A stretch of 64,000 bases of DNA from Heliopora coerulea (taxonomy: Eukaryota; Cnidaria; Anthozoa; Scleralcyonacea; Helioporidae): the NCBI GenBank assembly GCA_030142905.1, contig JASJOG010000185.1:186001-250000 (forward strand), given 5' to 3'. The notes under the pieces were generated by a model. That model was not told where the DNA came from, did not search any database, and saw nothing but the letters and a program-made list of their open reading frames with translations. The number at the start of each line of letters is the position of its first letter. Within the stretch, counting starts at the first letter, position 1. Shown piece by piece: positions 1-13,900 of this stretch. The position numbers and the translations under genes are program-made.

Positions 1-1367
1 CTCCGACTTTCTCTGCAATTGTTTCCTTGGACAAATTTGTCCATAGGTCCTGAAAACGAAACAGGAATTGTCAAAGCATGCTAGTTTTACTGTGGATGTG
101 CAGTGAGGATATATGGATAGTTACGATAATTATTTCTTTAGTGGAGGCAATAGATAAGTGCCGTTGATATTTGCTACGTTCTTCGAAAATTCTTTCTTCC
201 AATCGCTCACGGGAAATCATGTCTTTTAAAAGCTGGTTCTCGAGACTTTTTTTAACTAAAAAAATTAGTTTGACGATTTATGTTCATTAACTTTGTTGGA
301 GAGTCGCTTAAATATATTAAACGACCGTACCAGAGGTTTCCTTGAAGAAATCTCTTATAGTTGACTGGTAAACGTACATTTGATTTGAAGTGCTTCCATG
401 CAGAACTGTTTCAAAGGAAAGACGAAATGAAAACAAAAATATATAGTTTTTACATAGTCAGTTAACCTGCCAAAGCTGTGAATTGTTATGTTGTTGGTAT
501 CATTCCTACCTTAGCGAAAGAAGTAACGTTAGTCCTAAATTTACACTCCTGATAACGTACCTTGTTCTTTCCTTGCATGTTGGTCATGTTACTTCTGTTA
601 CTGCTGTAGATCGTTTGTTCTCGAGCTGCTATTCTCTCGTTAAACAGATCCATTTCCATAATCCATACAGACGGCAAGACACTCATTATGTACAAGAAGC
701 AACTTGGCCAAAAACTAAACATATACATTTTTTAGGTCAGGAAAATATCATCCATGTTGGTATATTCCACCTTGGTCATAAACTGACGTAGGACGAACCC
801 AAAATCCGTTAAAAATTTTGTGAATACCTACTATCTGCTAGATTTGTTCCCATGGCAATACAATTTTGATTTTTTCCAAGCAACCTTTGATAGCTGGCAC
901 ACCTACCGTGGCTTAGAAAGCCTAAATATTTCACCTCGACACAACTTAGGCTTTCGAAACAGTAGGGTGATCGAGCTAGATCTTTTATCTTAATCCTGGT
1001 AACTATCGCTGCATGAAGTCACTTGGCCCGCTGTGAAATTTCCAATGATGTGTGATTACTGTTAGGAACTGAAAACTGTAGCGTAATTAGGAAGTGGACT
1101 AGTGAAACCAAACTGGTGCTCTAGGTACATTCATACTTACTATTTATATTCTTCTCCACCTCTTACAAGCAATGTGTATCTACTTTCAAGCAACAGTAGG
1201 AACAGAAATGACACCGGCCACCACTGCGTTGGGTCATCTTTGTTTTGTACCACCAGAAAGACCGCGAAAAATCCGTGAACGACAAAGAGAATACGAGTGA
1301 GTGACGCTGAAACTAAACCTGGAATTCCGTTAGTGGTTTTGAGAGTAGAGAAGAAACCGTGTGGCAT
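1..1367 (-). CDS. TMEM26-like: TMEM26-like membrane protein, 5' exons (partial)
   Basis: This is the 5' part of a gene that continues beyond the left edge. Read on the minus strand, the exons are 1367-1141, 714-510 and 49-1 (cut by the window). Exon 1 ends in phase 2 at a GTAAGT donor, exon 2 starts after TTTAG, and exon 3 after TTTTCAG; the frame stays open across both joins. The protein has a first hydrophobic segment with SLTRILFVVHGFFAVF, a second with FLFLLLLESRYTLLVRGGEEYK, then FWPSCFLYIMSVLPSVW, and later DLWTNLS...AEKVG. These match the order of the TMEM26 N-terminus as I know it ([27 protein letters not shown], then AIFLYLISIVPSLW). TMEM26 is a multi-pass membrane protein of poorly known function. 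The start at 1367 (MPHGFF) is a choice: a 5' exon ending in ATG at 1721-1723 could instead supply the start. An alternative exon 2 donor lies at 561. Confidence 0.72.
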
Positions 1368-2969
1368 TTTTGTTCCAGCGATTTCTGTGTTACAGCTTAC
1401 GTGGTTGAGATTTTGATTTTCTATCTGCAAGTGTTATGACGAACAAGTTCCTTCCCAAACGGTACTTGGAATGATAAATGATCAATTTACTCTTTAACGA
1501 TGTCATGGTTGAAAAATTATCGCTCTCAAAGCTACCATTAACTTTGCTTAAAGCATAATTTATTCCTTAAAGCATAATTTATTCCTTAAAGGAAAAAATC
1601 TTTCTCGTTTAGACATTACTTCGACTGAAAAAAGGGTGTATAAAAAAAGGCCGCAAATTTTGAGCCACTCGACACGAAGTACCCCGAATCCAACGAACAG
1701 TAGGCCACGGAGCACTTACCATTGCTTGGTTTCTTTACAATGAATGAAACTTTTGCAGGAATGCATCTCGTGATCCAAAATCTGTCATACTGGATGGCAA
1801 ACCAGCTGCAAACGGCTGATTACTGATTCCTGGCATTATATGATTTAATTTTTCGCGTTTTATTGGCGATAAAAACTTCGCAATATTAACTTCGGTAAAA
1901 CTGACGATCGAAGGCTGACGCATGCGCACAACAGCAAACAAATTTGGCGGAAAATTTTGAAAACTGTCGTTCAAGGATTTTCTTTATTTGTTGACAGACA
2001 ACTACAGCGGTGGAAAACGACATGAAAAGGTTTAAAAATAAAGTTAAAGAGAGTGGAAATGCATTTATGGTATGGCTTTACACGTCGTTCTTGTCTGTGC
2101 ATTTTTAACCTATGGTAACGTTACTTGAAATGGCACCTGAAAATTGTAGGTAAGTACGGCAGAAGACAGTTTATCTTTTTTTGTTAGTGTGAACAAACTA
2201 TTAAACAGTTTTAAAACCTGTTTTGTTAAACTAAAAATTTGTAGTACACGTGGTCAACTAGAGAACGAGGTAACGACATTTACTCAAAGGAAGAGCATTT
2301 GTTCTGGACGTTGGCGCCTCGCTCTCTTTTTTTTTGGCAAAGTAAAACCAGCAAACTTTCCTACTTTATTCGAAACTGCCTGTGCATCATTCCATTTTTG
2401 ATAGATATGCTTTAACTTACATGAAGTCTGTGTTAACTACGGTGTCCTCTGGTCTGTACATATTGTGTAGGTTACACGACGAAGGTACACATTGAATGTT
2501 CAACCTTTCCTCATGCAACCGCTTTACAGACACAATTCTTACTGACCTTGATAGTTTTTCAATACACATATCATGTCACTTTTACTGGGAAAAACAAGTT
2601 CCTTTGTCTTGTGACTGAAAACTGAGGGAACTGTTCTGGCCTCTCCAATCTGCCCGGTCAGCTGGCTTGATTTTTGCTCTGATTTTGGTTTACTGTACAG
2701 TGCAGCCTTTTCCCATTTTTGTAAGTTAATATTCATGATTGTAATTTTAAATACCAAAAATTAAATGTTTTACCAGCAATCATGAAGGTTATTCCAATTA
2801 GTCATTTCTAAATTACTGTAACATTTATTTGTTTTAATAAACGGGCATGCTATGTATGAAAATTGTTATCACCAAGCCTCATTTTAGAATCAGGTTAGAA
2901 GGGAACACAAAAATGGTCTATTCCCAAGTCACTATAAACTAGTCATTCTTACTTTATAACATATAGCTA
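1368..2969. other. Intergenic stretch between TMEM26-like 5' end and JmjC gene 3' end
   Basis: I see no supported complete gene here. The one structure worth noting is on the minus strand: an ATG at 1723-1721 sits directly before a strong donor (ATG|GTAAGT), and an acceptor (ACTTGCAG) lies at about 1426, in frame with the TMEM26-like exon. This could be a non-coding or start-bearing first exon of that gene. Two copies of a short direct repeat (TTAAAGCATAATTTATTCC) occur near 1549-1587. Confidence 0.35.
2824..2829 (-). terminator. Candidate polyadenylation signal of the JmjC gene
   Basis: AATAAA on the minus strand (TTTATT on plus) lies about 140 bases past the TAA stop of the JmjC gene, a normal distance for a short 3' UTR. 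Confidence 0.45.
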
Positions 2970-5900
2970 TTACAGTTCCTCGTGCTCTTTGGAAGTCTTT
3001 TCCATTATTTTTCTATCTTCTTCCAGTTCATTCATGTAGTAATCAACTTAAAAAAAGAAAAAATATATTACCTTTGATATAATGACCAATGTACCCACCT
3101 CTATGTTTTAAAAGATGATTAAGTGGCAAAAAGTTGTATATAATATTTGTACACTTGTACAAATACAACACTTGTAAGAAGACAAAATGACTTTTTGGTC
3201 ATATCAAGGGAACTTTCTTCAATATAAAGGCACTTGAATGACGACAAATATGCTAAAGTACCGATAAAGATTGTTGACAAGCTATCAGGACACAGCAGTC
3301 CACCATGAATTTATCATGATTAATTCTTCATATAACTGTACAAAAGCCTTCTCAAGGGTGGCTGGGCATAGTGGGCAGTTACTCCAAAGTTGCCTGGGGA
3401 AAACAGTGTGGTTTCAGTTAAAACAACACTTGGTGTAAGTACCTGCTGTCACATGTAACCCAAGCAGCATCCCTGCTAATAACTAAAACCTAGTTGAAAT
3501 GTGGATTTAACTGTAAAAGTGTTATCCTTATTCAGAGCCACATATTGGAAGTTTTGGTGTATTTGCTAAATTATACACTTATTGGAATTTAACCATGAAT
3601 TTTGTTTTGGTTGATGAAATATTGAGTGAATAAAAAGAATACATACAAGACAGGTCAGCTTTCATTTTCTTGTCAAACATTGTTAACACTTCATCCATAA
3701 TCTTGATCACTTCTGTTTGATTCACAACTCCATCACTGTTTAAATCCATTTGAAGAAACAATTGATGACCAATTTTCTCTGAACCCCCTAAATCCTTACC
3801 AAAAATAATGAATTAGAAGACTAGATGCATTTTAAAAGTAGTGGAAGAAAGAACTACAATAATGGGTAAAAAAAGTCATACCATGTAATGTTGTATCAAG
3901 GTGTTTGGTGTTAAATGTCCATTACCATTATTAATTGCTTTCTGAATCATCTCTCTGTGAAGAATATTAGTATTACTGCACACAACATTTGAAATAAGTA
4001 GCAAAATAAATAAATGCAGAGAAATATGAAACCAGCCTGCATGGGGAAGCCAATAGTGCTGGCTCTCTAGCCAGTGCACTTTGAAATGTGCCTAAAGGCT
4101 GAAGTCAACTGAAGCACTGGTTTTACCGAACTTGCTATTTAACCAAAACAATTTATTTTATGTGCTACTTTACTGTTGACAGACTCAGATACTGGTTTAG
4201 AGTAGTATGTAAGTCATACCTCACTTCCTCAGGTGAAAAGATGGCATGCTCATAATGTTCTGTATTTGCAGGATCTCCATCAATATACAAGACTAATAGT
4301 TTTAGTTGTTCTACAGTCAAATTGTTGATACTTTTTTCAGTAATTTCACCATTTGTGAAGTTATACAATGCCTGATACATCTACAAAGAAAGTTGGATTA
4401 CATAAAATTGTGAGCTGCATGCAAAGTTACTCACTGAAAGGGTTAGTTGTTCTAAATGTGCAGCAGTGGCAGGATCAGTATTCTATTCTAATAATTTTGC
4501 TCTGGCTGTTGCCAGACAGTTTTACTCATCACAGGAAGACATCCTGCTAGGAAAGGGTTAATCCTAAATTACTTGGAATTTTGATGATAAAATTATAACA
4601 GTGGCAGCAAACAGGTTTTAGATTTTCTTTCACAGAACTTATATAAATTGAGCAAGCCTTTTTCACAGCAGTGGGAAGATTGAAGCAAAGTAGTCAAACA
4701 TGAAACTAAAAATATAACAAAAACATTTTGTTTGCTTTAGTTCTTCTGTTAAGAACTTGTTTTTTGTTTTTTTTCCCCTTAAATAAAATTTGGGAAGCGT
4801 TGGTTACCTGTTAAAGAGCTCATTCAGGTTTTTGGGTGAAAGAATCAAAAATTAATGCCATAAGTGAATACATCAATCTCTCTCCCTACACTTGTCATGA
4901 TAGTCTGGCAGATAGTAGATTTGCCAAAAGTAGTCTTAGTTTACTATTTTCTGGCTAACATGACATTATATTCAAATGAGCATAGGTCTCTGTCCCAGCC
5001 AGCAGTCCTGACATGAATAGGTGTTACCTGAAACATAATTAGCAAGAGCTGTTAAATCTCAAACCCTTGTTGAACTATCTCCATTCAATCTACCATAAAA
5101 GTTTAGGCTAAGAGTTTGCTATCACTGATACTCCTCTCAGAATTTTAAAAATGTGACTGAAGACTAATCTTACCATTTCAGCAGTTTTTTCCCTTTCTTC
5201 TTCATCCTCTTCGAGTATATAACCCTAAACATTAATTTTTTAGAAACATTTACCTAGGACAATGTTTTACAGCATTGACATACCATTAACTATCAGATTT
5301 TAGGCTTGCTACATGTGAATGTACTGTGTATTCCTGAGAATTCCCCCCAGTTGGGACAAATTTCTCACCTCTGTTAGCAAATCAAAGATCTTGGAACTGT
5401 CAAATGTTTCATGTCTTGTCTTTGTTTCTTGTACAACTTCTGAAAACATGTCTCTAAACATGTTATAATATTATTATAACACTGTATATCAAACAGTTGT
5501 TAAAAAGGGAAAAATTTAGTGGCTGGTTGTTAGATGTCTGTTCATCCAGGTGATATGCATGTGCTTCAACTTACCTCAGTTCAAAAGGGTCACTATTTCC
5601 TAATGTTTGAGGCCCATGTCCAGAATATGTCCATACCATCTTAGCACCGATAAGTGGAAGTGGTGAATAATTTGTTTTGTCACAGCCAGTGGAATCAAAT
5701 TCTTTCAATCTTGAAAAAAGCACAGAGACAGCCATGTTCTTGGAGCCATATGATTGAACTTGGTGCCAGTACCCTGAGCAATAACAACAAATACAGACAA
5801 AGGCAAATTATTAAATTGCCTTGAATAACATATGTCAGCTAAAAGCTATCTTACCATAAGGTAAAAACAGACAATCTCCTGGGGTTATATTGGCATAATG

Positions 5901-7754
5901 CCATGGCACACTTCCAAAATTAGAATATTTTATGAGATTAACATTGTTCACATCCAAGACAGCAAACCCTCCATAACCACGATCACCCTGAGCAATAGGA
6001 ATCTGAAAGAGAACAAAATATTAAACTCAGTTTAAGCTTGGCACAGCTATAGTGGTGACCTTTTAGTGCAAAATAGGTAATGCTAGATCAGTAATTATTT
6101 TTACATTTCAGATGTAAGGGAGTTGAACACTTAAAGCCTTTGAGGATTAACTGTCACTCCTTGTGTGGCCTTTTAAAATTTCATCCTAGCAAACACCAAG
6201 AGATTTTCAGTCTGCAAAGGAAGACAGCTAGGGTTTTAAGGAAATTGTATTTTAAGCCTGATGACATTTTATAATGTTTAAATTATTTATGAAACCACTT
6301 TAACTTCACTTGTCAGCCTGATTAATTTGTTAACTTGACTAAACGTCAACAAATTAGATGCAAGAAAATAAAAAAAAAAAAAACATTTAAAGGGAAATAA
6401 AAGTCATGATTGTACAATCTGGAAGGATTTAGAAGTAAAAGATTTCCTAACTTCATCTAATTGAATTGAAAAAAAATGTTAGTGCAAACCAATTTGTTAC
6501 TGCAAACTATAAGTTGGAGTCAATAGTCCATAGTGATCACATTGTCACCAGAGGTTTGAATTCCATGTGCCAGGCTCTTTGGACCAAAATAACCACACCC
6601 ACAGGTGTGTTGTGGCATAAAACTCACCTCTGTAACTAGGATTCAATTCTGGCTTTGTGCAATTATCTGATTAAATTTACCTTAGTCACTGCACCCATGA
6701 GGAGTGGATTTAGTGGACCCTGAGAGAGACAGCTTAGCTGATAGGGCTGTCTAACATTAAATTCAACAAACCATAGAAGTTGAAAATAGAATTGGTTCTT
6801 CAATTGCCAACCTTGTAATTATAAATACATACAGTTATATCTTTCTTTTTGTCTCATATTTTTATACAATCGATAAGGCTCATTATTATCTGCTGGCCAG
6901 TTTAATTATTGAATCTTTTATGTTTGACAAATTGACCCCAGATCTGTTCAGAACAAAAATTCTTTTGAACTTCAAAATGACAGCAAGGTCATCAGAGAGA
7001 TTTAACATACTGTACACACAAAGCCTGATAAATCACTAGCCATTCTGAATACAGTATAATCTTAGGGAGAGCTTATAAATGAGGGGTATAATTTTATAGA
7101 CAACTTTCATTATATGCTGATGACTATGGGTTTCATAAATGTAAAAGGGTCCCATACATTATCTTCATGTTGTGGATTTATCAATATCCAGTCTTTTGTT
7201 CCATTTAACAAACAATTGATTGCATTGTCAGCATCACGATGCAGAAGACTAGATGTCCCACCACTGCTTAACCAAAGGTTAGCTTCAAGAATTCGCTGAG
7301 AGAAAGTTCCACACGATAAGCAGGAAAGTACGTTCACATCTCTAGTCATGGGATCCGGCAGCTGAGAGACAATATAGGAATCTTTAGTTTTATAATCATT
7401 CAAGTAATTCCGTATGGTATCACGCCCCAGGCCTTTTTCTCCGATCGGTACTTTATCCTTTTCACGTTTCGCCTCCAATTTTACTTCTAGCTCCCCGAAA
7501 TGCTGCATCAAGTAATTGTCAGTCCATAAGTGAAAAGCCGGAAAATCTTTTGCCGCTCCGCGGAACACCACTGGAGATCTAGTCTTTGCATACTTTTCCC
7601 AAAATTCGTCTGGACTAGGCACGTCGTTCCGTTCTTCAACGTGTCCTTCGGATGGTCGATGTCGACCGAGTTCCATGCCATGACCCAAAGGAAAATCGCC
7701 GTCTGACTTAACAAGTGCGCCGACAGACAATATCAAATAAAGTCCAATTGCCAT
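2970..7754 (-). CDS. ER-type JmjC oxygenase with EF-hand and HEEL terminus
   Basis: Nine exons on the minus strand: 7754-7158, 6002-5855, 5773-5575, 5453-5369, 5224-5174, 4380-4220, 3954-3882, 3794-3647, 3046-2970. All have GT-AG borders and compatible phases and join to 512 residues. Residues 1 to about 16 are a hydrophobic signal peptide (MAIGLYLILSVGALV). The JmjC/cupin core carries H172-x-D174 (LLHRDADN) and the distal His H252 (PYGYWHQV), the expected Fe(II) ligands of a 2-oxoglutarate oxygenase. Residues 455-466 (DLNSDGVVNQTE) form a canonical EF-hand loop, and a weaker one may precede it. The last residues are EHEEL, which resembles a KDEL-type ER retrieval signal. I infer a luminal ER hydroxylase or a related enzyme with unknown substrate. 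JMJD8 is a known ER-luminal JmjC protein but is shorter and, as far as I know, lacks an EF-hand. The exon at 3794 uses a weak acceptor (GGTAAG), chosen because it alone keeps the frame. The gene is head to head with ABCF3. Confidence 0.85.
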
Positions 7755-7900
7755 ATCTACTACTAAATATTATCAGCAAAAATTAAAAACAAGCAAGACA
7801 ATACTATATGGGTTAATGTAAACAACCTCTAACTTAAAAAAATGACGTAATTAATGTTTTAAACCGCTGTTTTCATAGTACTACAGACGTATCACAAAAA
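7755..7900. promoter_or_regulatory. Putative bidirectional promoter, JmjC gene / ABCF3
   Basis: Only 146 bases separate the two divergent start codons (7754 minus, 7901 plus), so both 5' UTRs and core promoters must overlap here unless there are undetected upstream exons. A CRE/ATF-like site TGACGTAA lies at 7843-7850. I see no convincing TATA box. The shared-promoter reading is inferred from spacing. Confidence 0.55.
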
Positions 7901-10900
7901 ATGGCCACTTGTGCAGAAGTTGTGAGAGAAAAATTCCCCGGAATTGACGAAGAAATGTTTAGCTATGTTAATGGTGAGATGGGAAATATGCTAAATTTGG
8001 TTGTAGTTTCAGTGGTGTTGATAAAGTAGAGTTGGACTTAATTAAAAATCCATAGTAAAGCTTATGATCATTTCGGCTTCATGTAGTTCGTTGCCACAAT
8101 TAAGATATGCCAATATCTTTTTGCAATATCTTTATTGCGTCAATTTGCTATATATGAAACAAATCTTGAAGTGACAAACACTGGCGTTGACTGCTATTTT
8201 ATCTCTCTCTTCATTCTTGAAATTCTGAGAATTCCTTGACATTCAATTGAGATAGTGACATAATTTTCATGTTGCAGAATGCTCCCTCACTCACTTGCAA
8301 TGTTCCCATAATTTAGACAGACTTTCCTTGGTTACATGGCTATGTAATAAATTTGACTAATTACTTTAAGAAGCCTTAACCTTCACTTTTCTGCTTTGTT
8401 TTCTTATTTGTTCTTTTGTTCTTGGGGTCCTATATCCAGGACATTGACCATTGAAGGATTAATCCATTGCTTTTCAAAGCCCTTGCCACATAGCCACACG
8501 GCTGTTGAGAAATATTCATGTATATCACATCAGTGACTTTATCAAAGATATGTGGAATTAAATTTGCATAGGTTTTTAAATTATGCCCAATTAGGTATCA
8601 TATAGCCACCACAGAAAATAATACAGGTAATACATCAACAGCATTAAGGATAACTTGATCCTAATGTAATTGCATTAAGTTAACTTTAAATAATATAACA
8701 GGATAACTCATTTTCATAGCAAAGAAATTCAAATATCTCAAAAATGTAAAGAGATGTGGAAAAATACTTAATACCATTCTTGGTTAATTTGGGAATTTTT
8801 TCCTAATTAGGAACTAGGACATTAGTTATCCATCTATATTGGGAAACCTTGTCAGTTTTAACTTTTCTTTTTCCCCTTAAAGTCAGGTTGGGGCCATCCC
8901 TTGCAGGTCCCCAGTGTTAATTCATGAAATCAGTGTGCCCAAAGAAAACCTATGGTGCTTAGTAAAGTAAAGGTGGACAACAGTCATCTCACATGGGATT
9001 CATCTGACACTGCACCACCTGTCCATCCCCTAATAATTGAAATAAACTTGACTTTCATATGATTTCATACTGTATCACTTGCTATTCAAAGTATTTCTGT
9101 AAATATGGTACATGTTTCCCATTCATGTCAGCCCACTTGCAAAGTTATTACAATTAAAGTTTGCTGGTACTTATACCAGTAATAGTATTGCTTGATCTGT
9201 ATTTGCTTCTGTAATTCTTAGAACAATTATTTTTCCATTTCTAGGAATTCTAGAGTCTGGCTCAGATGAATTTGAGACTGCTTCAGATGTTTATGATGCA
9301 GTTGGAGATTTGTTTCTTGAAATTTCAGAAAGTAATCCAGATATTGTAAAGGGAGTCTGTGAGCAACTGATTAGAATACTCAAAGTGTAAGTAGTACATT
9401 TAATTATTTTGGGTAGAAACCTCTAACTGTATCCAGTTGCTGCCATTATCCACTGATAATTTGATATGGAAAAGTGCAGCCTTTTATATTGCTGTATTTA
9501 TATCTGACTACTAACAAGTTTTATCTGCTATATTTCAAACTGCTATAATATGTGAGTAAAAACTGCTCCAGTTTTTATCATTTTGAAATTAAGAAAAATG
9601 TGTGGAAGTTTGGGAGGATCAAAGATTGTAATTGTTTTCTTGGGTATACAGTAAGCAATACTGGTAGTCTCTTATAAATAGAAGTATACTGATCATCATG
9701 TAATATCCAAGGTTTGAATTACATATTGAAAAACAGTTCATGATTTTTCAAAATTCTTAAAGCTCTGTTACAAAGATACTATGATGTTGACAATAACAAT
9801 AACAGAATTTTTTCAAATTAAGTTAAGATGTAATGTTGCATTAAAGTTATGCCTCGTTTACAAAAATTATACAGAAATATCTTGTCATCCAAAACGACAT
9901 TTCTCATCTTTGATCTCATTTTCTAAATTTTGCATTATAAATCTGCATTCACATAAGATATTATGATTGGTAAAACCTTTTCCACCCATTGAATTCAAAT
10001 CAAATTCAAATCATTGTGCTGCTTTGTTACAAGCTAAACCATTTATACCGGTCTCCTTCAGCATGTTCATTATCCCAAATAATTGCACGAAAAAAAGTTT
10101 ATATAACCAGACAATTTTGATGGCATTGACAATAGTTCTGCAAAGAAATGTGGCAAATTTCCAATTCAAATACATTTAAAAAAATGTCAAAACTAACCCA
10201 GTAAACCAAAGAATCAAAGCTATAACAGTCCACCAGCCACATTGAAAAATTTCAATTTGTGATCTTGCTCAAATTTCAAAAAATTCTGATCATGAAAGTC
10301 ATAATTTGATTTGTGAATCACAAATCATGAATTGTTATTTCAAACCTTGATATCACTCACTTTTAAGAAATTATCCTTTTGAAAAACAAGATGAAATGGG
10401 TATCCCAAATGGACATAATTTTTTGATATATATTATTATTATTATTATTATTGTTGTTATTATCATTATTATCATGATTGTAATAATTTAAGTACTTTTT
10501 ATTTGCAGAAATAACAGTAATGATACTGGTCAACCAACAAAACTAAATGCTCCTGTTCAGTTGAAGGACATTGTAAATAATCTTGGTAATATTTTTATTA
10601 TTAAAATTGTTATTAATATTGTCATAGTTATATATGTAATTCTTATTACTGTTGTTTTTACTGTATAACCATTCTTAGTAATAAATATAATTGTACGATT
10701 GCTGCTGTAAGTTAGGGATGACATTATTGTTACCATATTCTTATTAATATCATAATTATATTCATAGTTTTCATTATTGTAGTAACTTATTTAAGACACT
10801 GATGTGTCAAATAGTGTACTCATGATAGTGATTGGTATTACAATGCTTGTTATAATTTGTTGAACTCATGTCCTTAAGCAACCTGTTTATAACAAATGAC

Positions 10901-13900
10901 CTTATTATTTTATATGTACATGGTACCGCTATAAATACATTTATTTTGTTGTTGTCTCAAATTTTGGTTCTATTAACAATTTATTTTTCTTAATTTTAGA
11001 TCAAAATGCTGAAGAAACAGTCAGTATTTGGATTGAGAAAAAGTATGAATTGCGAGAGGTACTATATAACATGTAACTATTGTGGTGATGCACTGTAACC
11101 AAGTGAGGCACTTTGCTTAACTCATTAAGTGGGAGGACACATCCCTGAGTAAAGAGTAAAGTCATCTGGCATTAGCCACAGTAAAATATTAAAGTATGCC
11201 CTTGCTCCTTAATGGGTTAATGATATGAACTTTTGTGCCCCAAAATTTGATAGAATTAGACATTTCTTGTTTTCAAGATTTTGCTTTCTGCAGTAATGTT
11301 ATATACTGTACACTATGTAGTTTTCAATTTACTAATGGACTGTCCGTGAGGTTGTCAATTGATGCTATAATTTTGTGATTTTGGTTGAGCTAACCTGTGT
11401 AAATATTAGTTATAATTATCATCATCGTTTTTATAATTTCTATATTTCCTATGTATTTTCTCCTGTTTCATTTTCAGACTCTATATTTCCTACAGGTTTT
11501 TCATGAAATCTTATACATTTTAAGACCTACTGTTACCTAGACTAGTGGTGAAAAAGAAAACTCCAGGGCCTCCCAATAGAAATCAAACCAGAGAACCTGC
11601 AAATTTAGTGGAGCCAAGACTGTTGCCAAGAGACAGCCAAGACCAAGGTGCAGACAATGGCTTTCGTAGCTCAGCTGGCAGAGAGTGCTGTGCTACAGTT
11701 GCAACATGGAGGCTTTGATTCTTACCTGGAGGCCCTGGTTGAAATTCTTCGAACTGGTCTGGTTTACAGTAGGTCATAAAAACATGTGATTCTGATCCCT
11801 GAAAATTTCTTTCAGTAAATTGTAAATTCCATTTCATTTGATTGAGTGTCTGTGCTAATATTTTTCATATAAAGTTTCAATTTCATCATTTGACTTTGAT
11901 ACTTGCTTCTGTCAGACTGTGAATTCAAAGAAGTTGGAGAAGGCTGAAGCAAAAATAAAAGCCAAGCAGGATAAGAAGCTATTGAAAGGAAAAGGAAGTG
12001 ACTCACCAACAGATAGGTGCAGTATTGTTTCTATTATCTTGTTACTGCATGATTTTGTTTACCTTAAGAGACAATAAATTTGTTACTATACTTAAGTTAA
12101 ACTTCTAGTTCCTTTGCTGTAATGAGCTTTTTAGTAATAACTACCCACATTTTTCTGAGGGTTCTGCCAAAATTGAAATGTCAAGAATTATGGACGATGA
12201 ATATTGACGAAGGCCAATATACTGGTCTTAAAGGTTTATTATGTAATGGTTGAAAAATGAGCATGGTGTCAAAAACAAACCCTTTAATGCACTAATTTGC
12301 AATGAAACTTTGAACATTGTTTCTTTAGGGGCAAAAATTTGAGGAGAAAAGTAATTGTATTTTTATCTTGTTTAAAGACACAACACAGTTATGATTTTCC
12401 TCATAAGAAAAATATACGAAACTAAAACTGCAGTTAGTAACTGCTCAAACAAATTGGAATAATAAATTAACTTAGTCTAGTAATCTACGTTAAGCGCTAA
12501 TAGCTGTTTGAACAACCACTGTTGGTTGCTTCTTTTTTTTTTACTAGCTATGTTGATAATGCATCTGTTAGTCACACAATAAATAAACGGGATGTCCATC
12601 TTGAGAAAGTGGGATTCTCTCAAGATATTCGTATTGAAAGCATTGATCTGGCTTATGGAGACAGGTAACTATGTTACTTAAACAAATGATCTGCACAGTA
12701 CAAAGGCAATGCAAGTAATTGTGCGCTAACGTACTGTAAAGTCTGCATAGAAACTGCAATGTGACTTTTTTCTTAAAAATTATCTTTTCTTTAAAAGCTT
12801 GTCATCTCTAGCTATCATCTACTTACTTAAACTAACTTGATAGTCACCAAATCAGTTACCTTCTCTTCTTCCTCTGTATTTTTGGTATGTGACAGTACTA
12901 AATTGATTGTTTACTTACCAAATATTGTAGAGTTCTACTAAAAGACGCTGACTTGACTTTAGTATTTGGGCGTCGTTATGGATTAATTGGTTGCAACGGG
13001 GTTGGCAAAACTACTTTACTACGCTCTTTGTCAAAGTAAGTTTAAATTCATTTTCATGAATGTTTCCATAGACATTCACTGTACTGTGTTTGCTTACAAG
13101 CATGGCCCGGCTTACCCGTTTGCCACTGCCGATCTAACGAAAGACTGGGTGATTTAAAAAGCCAGAATTGGCGAATAGAAACTTCTATAGCGCAATAAGC
13201 TTCTTCTTAGAAAAATTGCGTGATTGTTGCTCACAGTGCTTGGTCAGAACTTGAACACTTTGTGAATTTCTTGCATTTTTGATCATCACTTTTTTTTGGG
13301 AGATTATATCAGTTCAAACTAGTTCGTTTGTAAACTTTTTACTTTTGTTTGCTTACGTCTTATACGGCTTTGGCAGAAATGCTGGTACTGTACAGGAAAT
13401 TATCAACATGGTAGCTTGGACATACTCTAAAGATGATTTTACGTTTTATAAACAAGGTTTTGACCAATAGATTAATCCATAAAAAACATGGACTAAAAAT
13501 CTTGGTCTAACAGGGATGGAATCTGGGTGATAAAAGTCAGTTGTGGCTAACAATCTAACTCAGAAACCTAAAATGATCGGACGGGCTTTGTACAAGTAGT
13601 CCAACGCAAATCCGTGAACTTGAAATGCCTAAGCTATTCGATGTCTAATTATCAATTGGATTTTGAGCTTTAAATATCTGAGGTCATAGTTGACGACCAC
13701 AAAGCCCGAGTCGACTTTCTTTTAGTAATTAATTCATCTTAGTTAGATTTTCAAATTTATTACGATAAACTATATTTAATCATTGTTTTTGGCCGAAAAC
13801 TCAGCCTATTGCGTTACCCACCGCTACTCTTTATCTATCAAAGATATGGAAAAGCGTAGCCAGTCAAGTTCCAGTATTTGCATTAGACTACAAGTACGTA

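Noticed and set aside
483..791. 102-codon plus-strand frame
   Set aside because: It is antisense to the TMEM26-like exon 2, whose minus-strand reading matches a known family and has proper splice sites.
11660..11735. Functional tRNA gene
   Set aside because: Only the A-box is good. The B-box is degenerate and no acceptor stem pairs, so it is listed as a SINE-like fragment.
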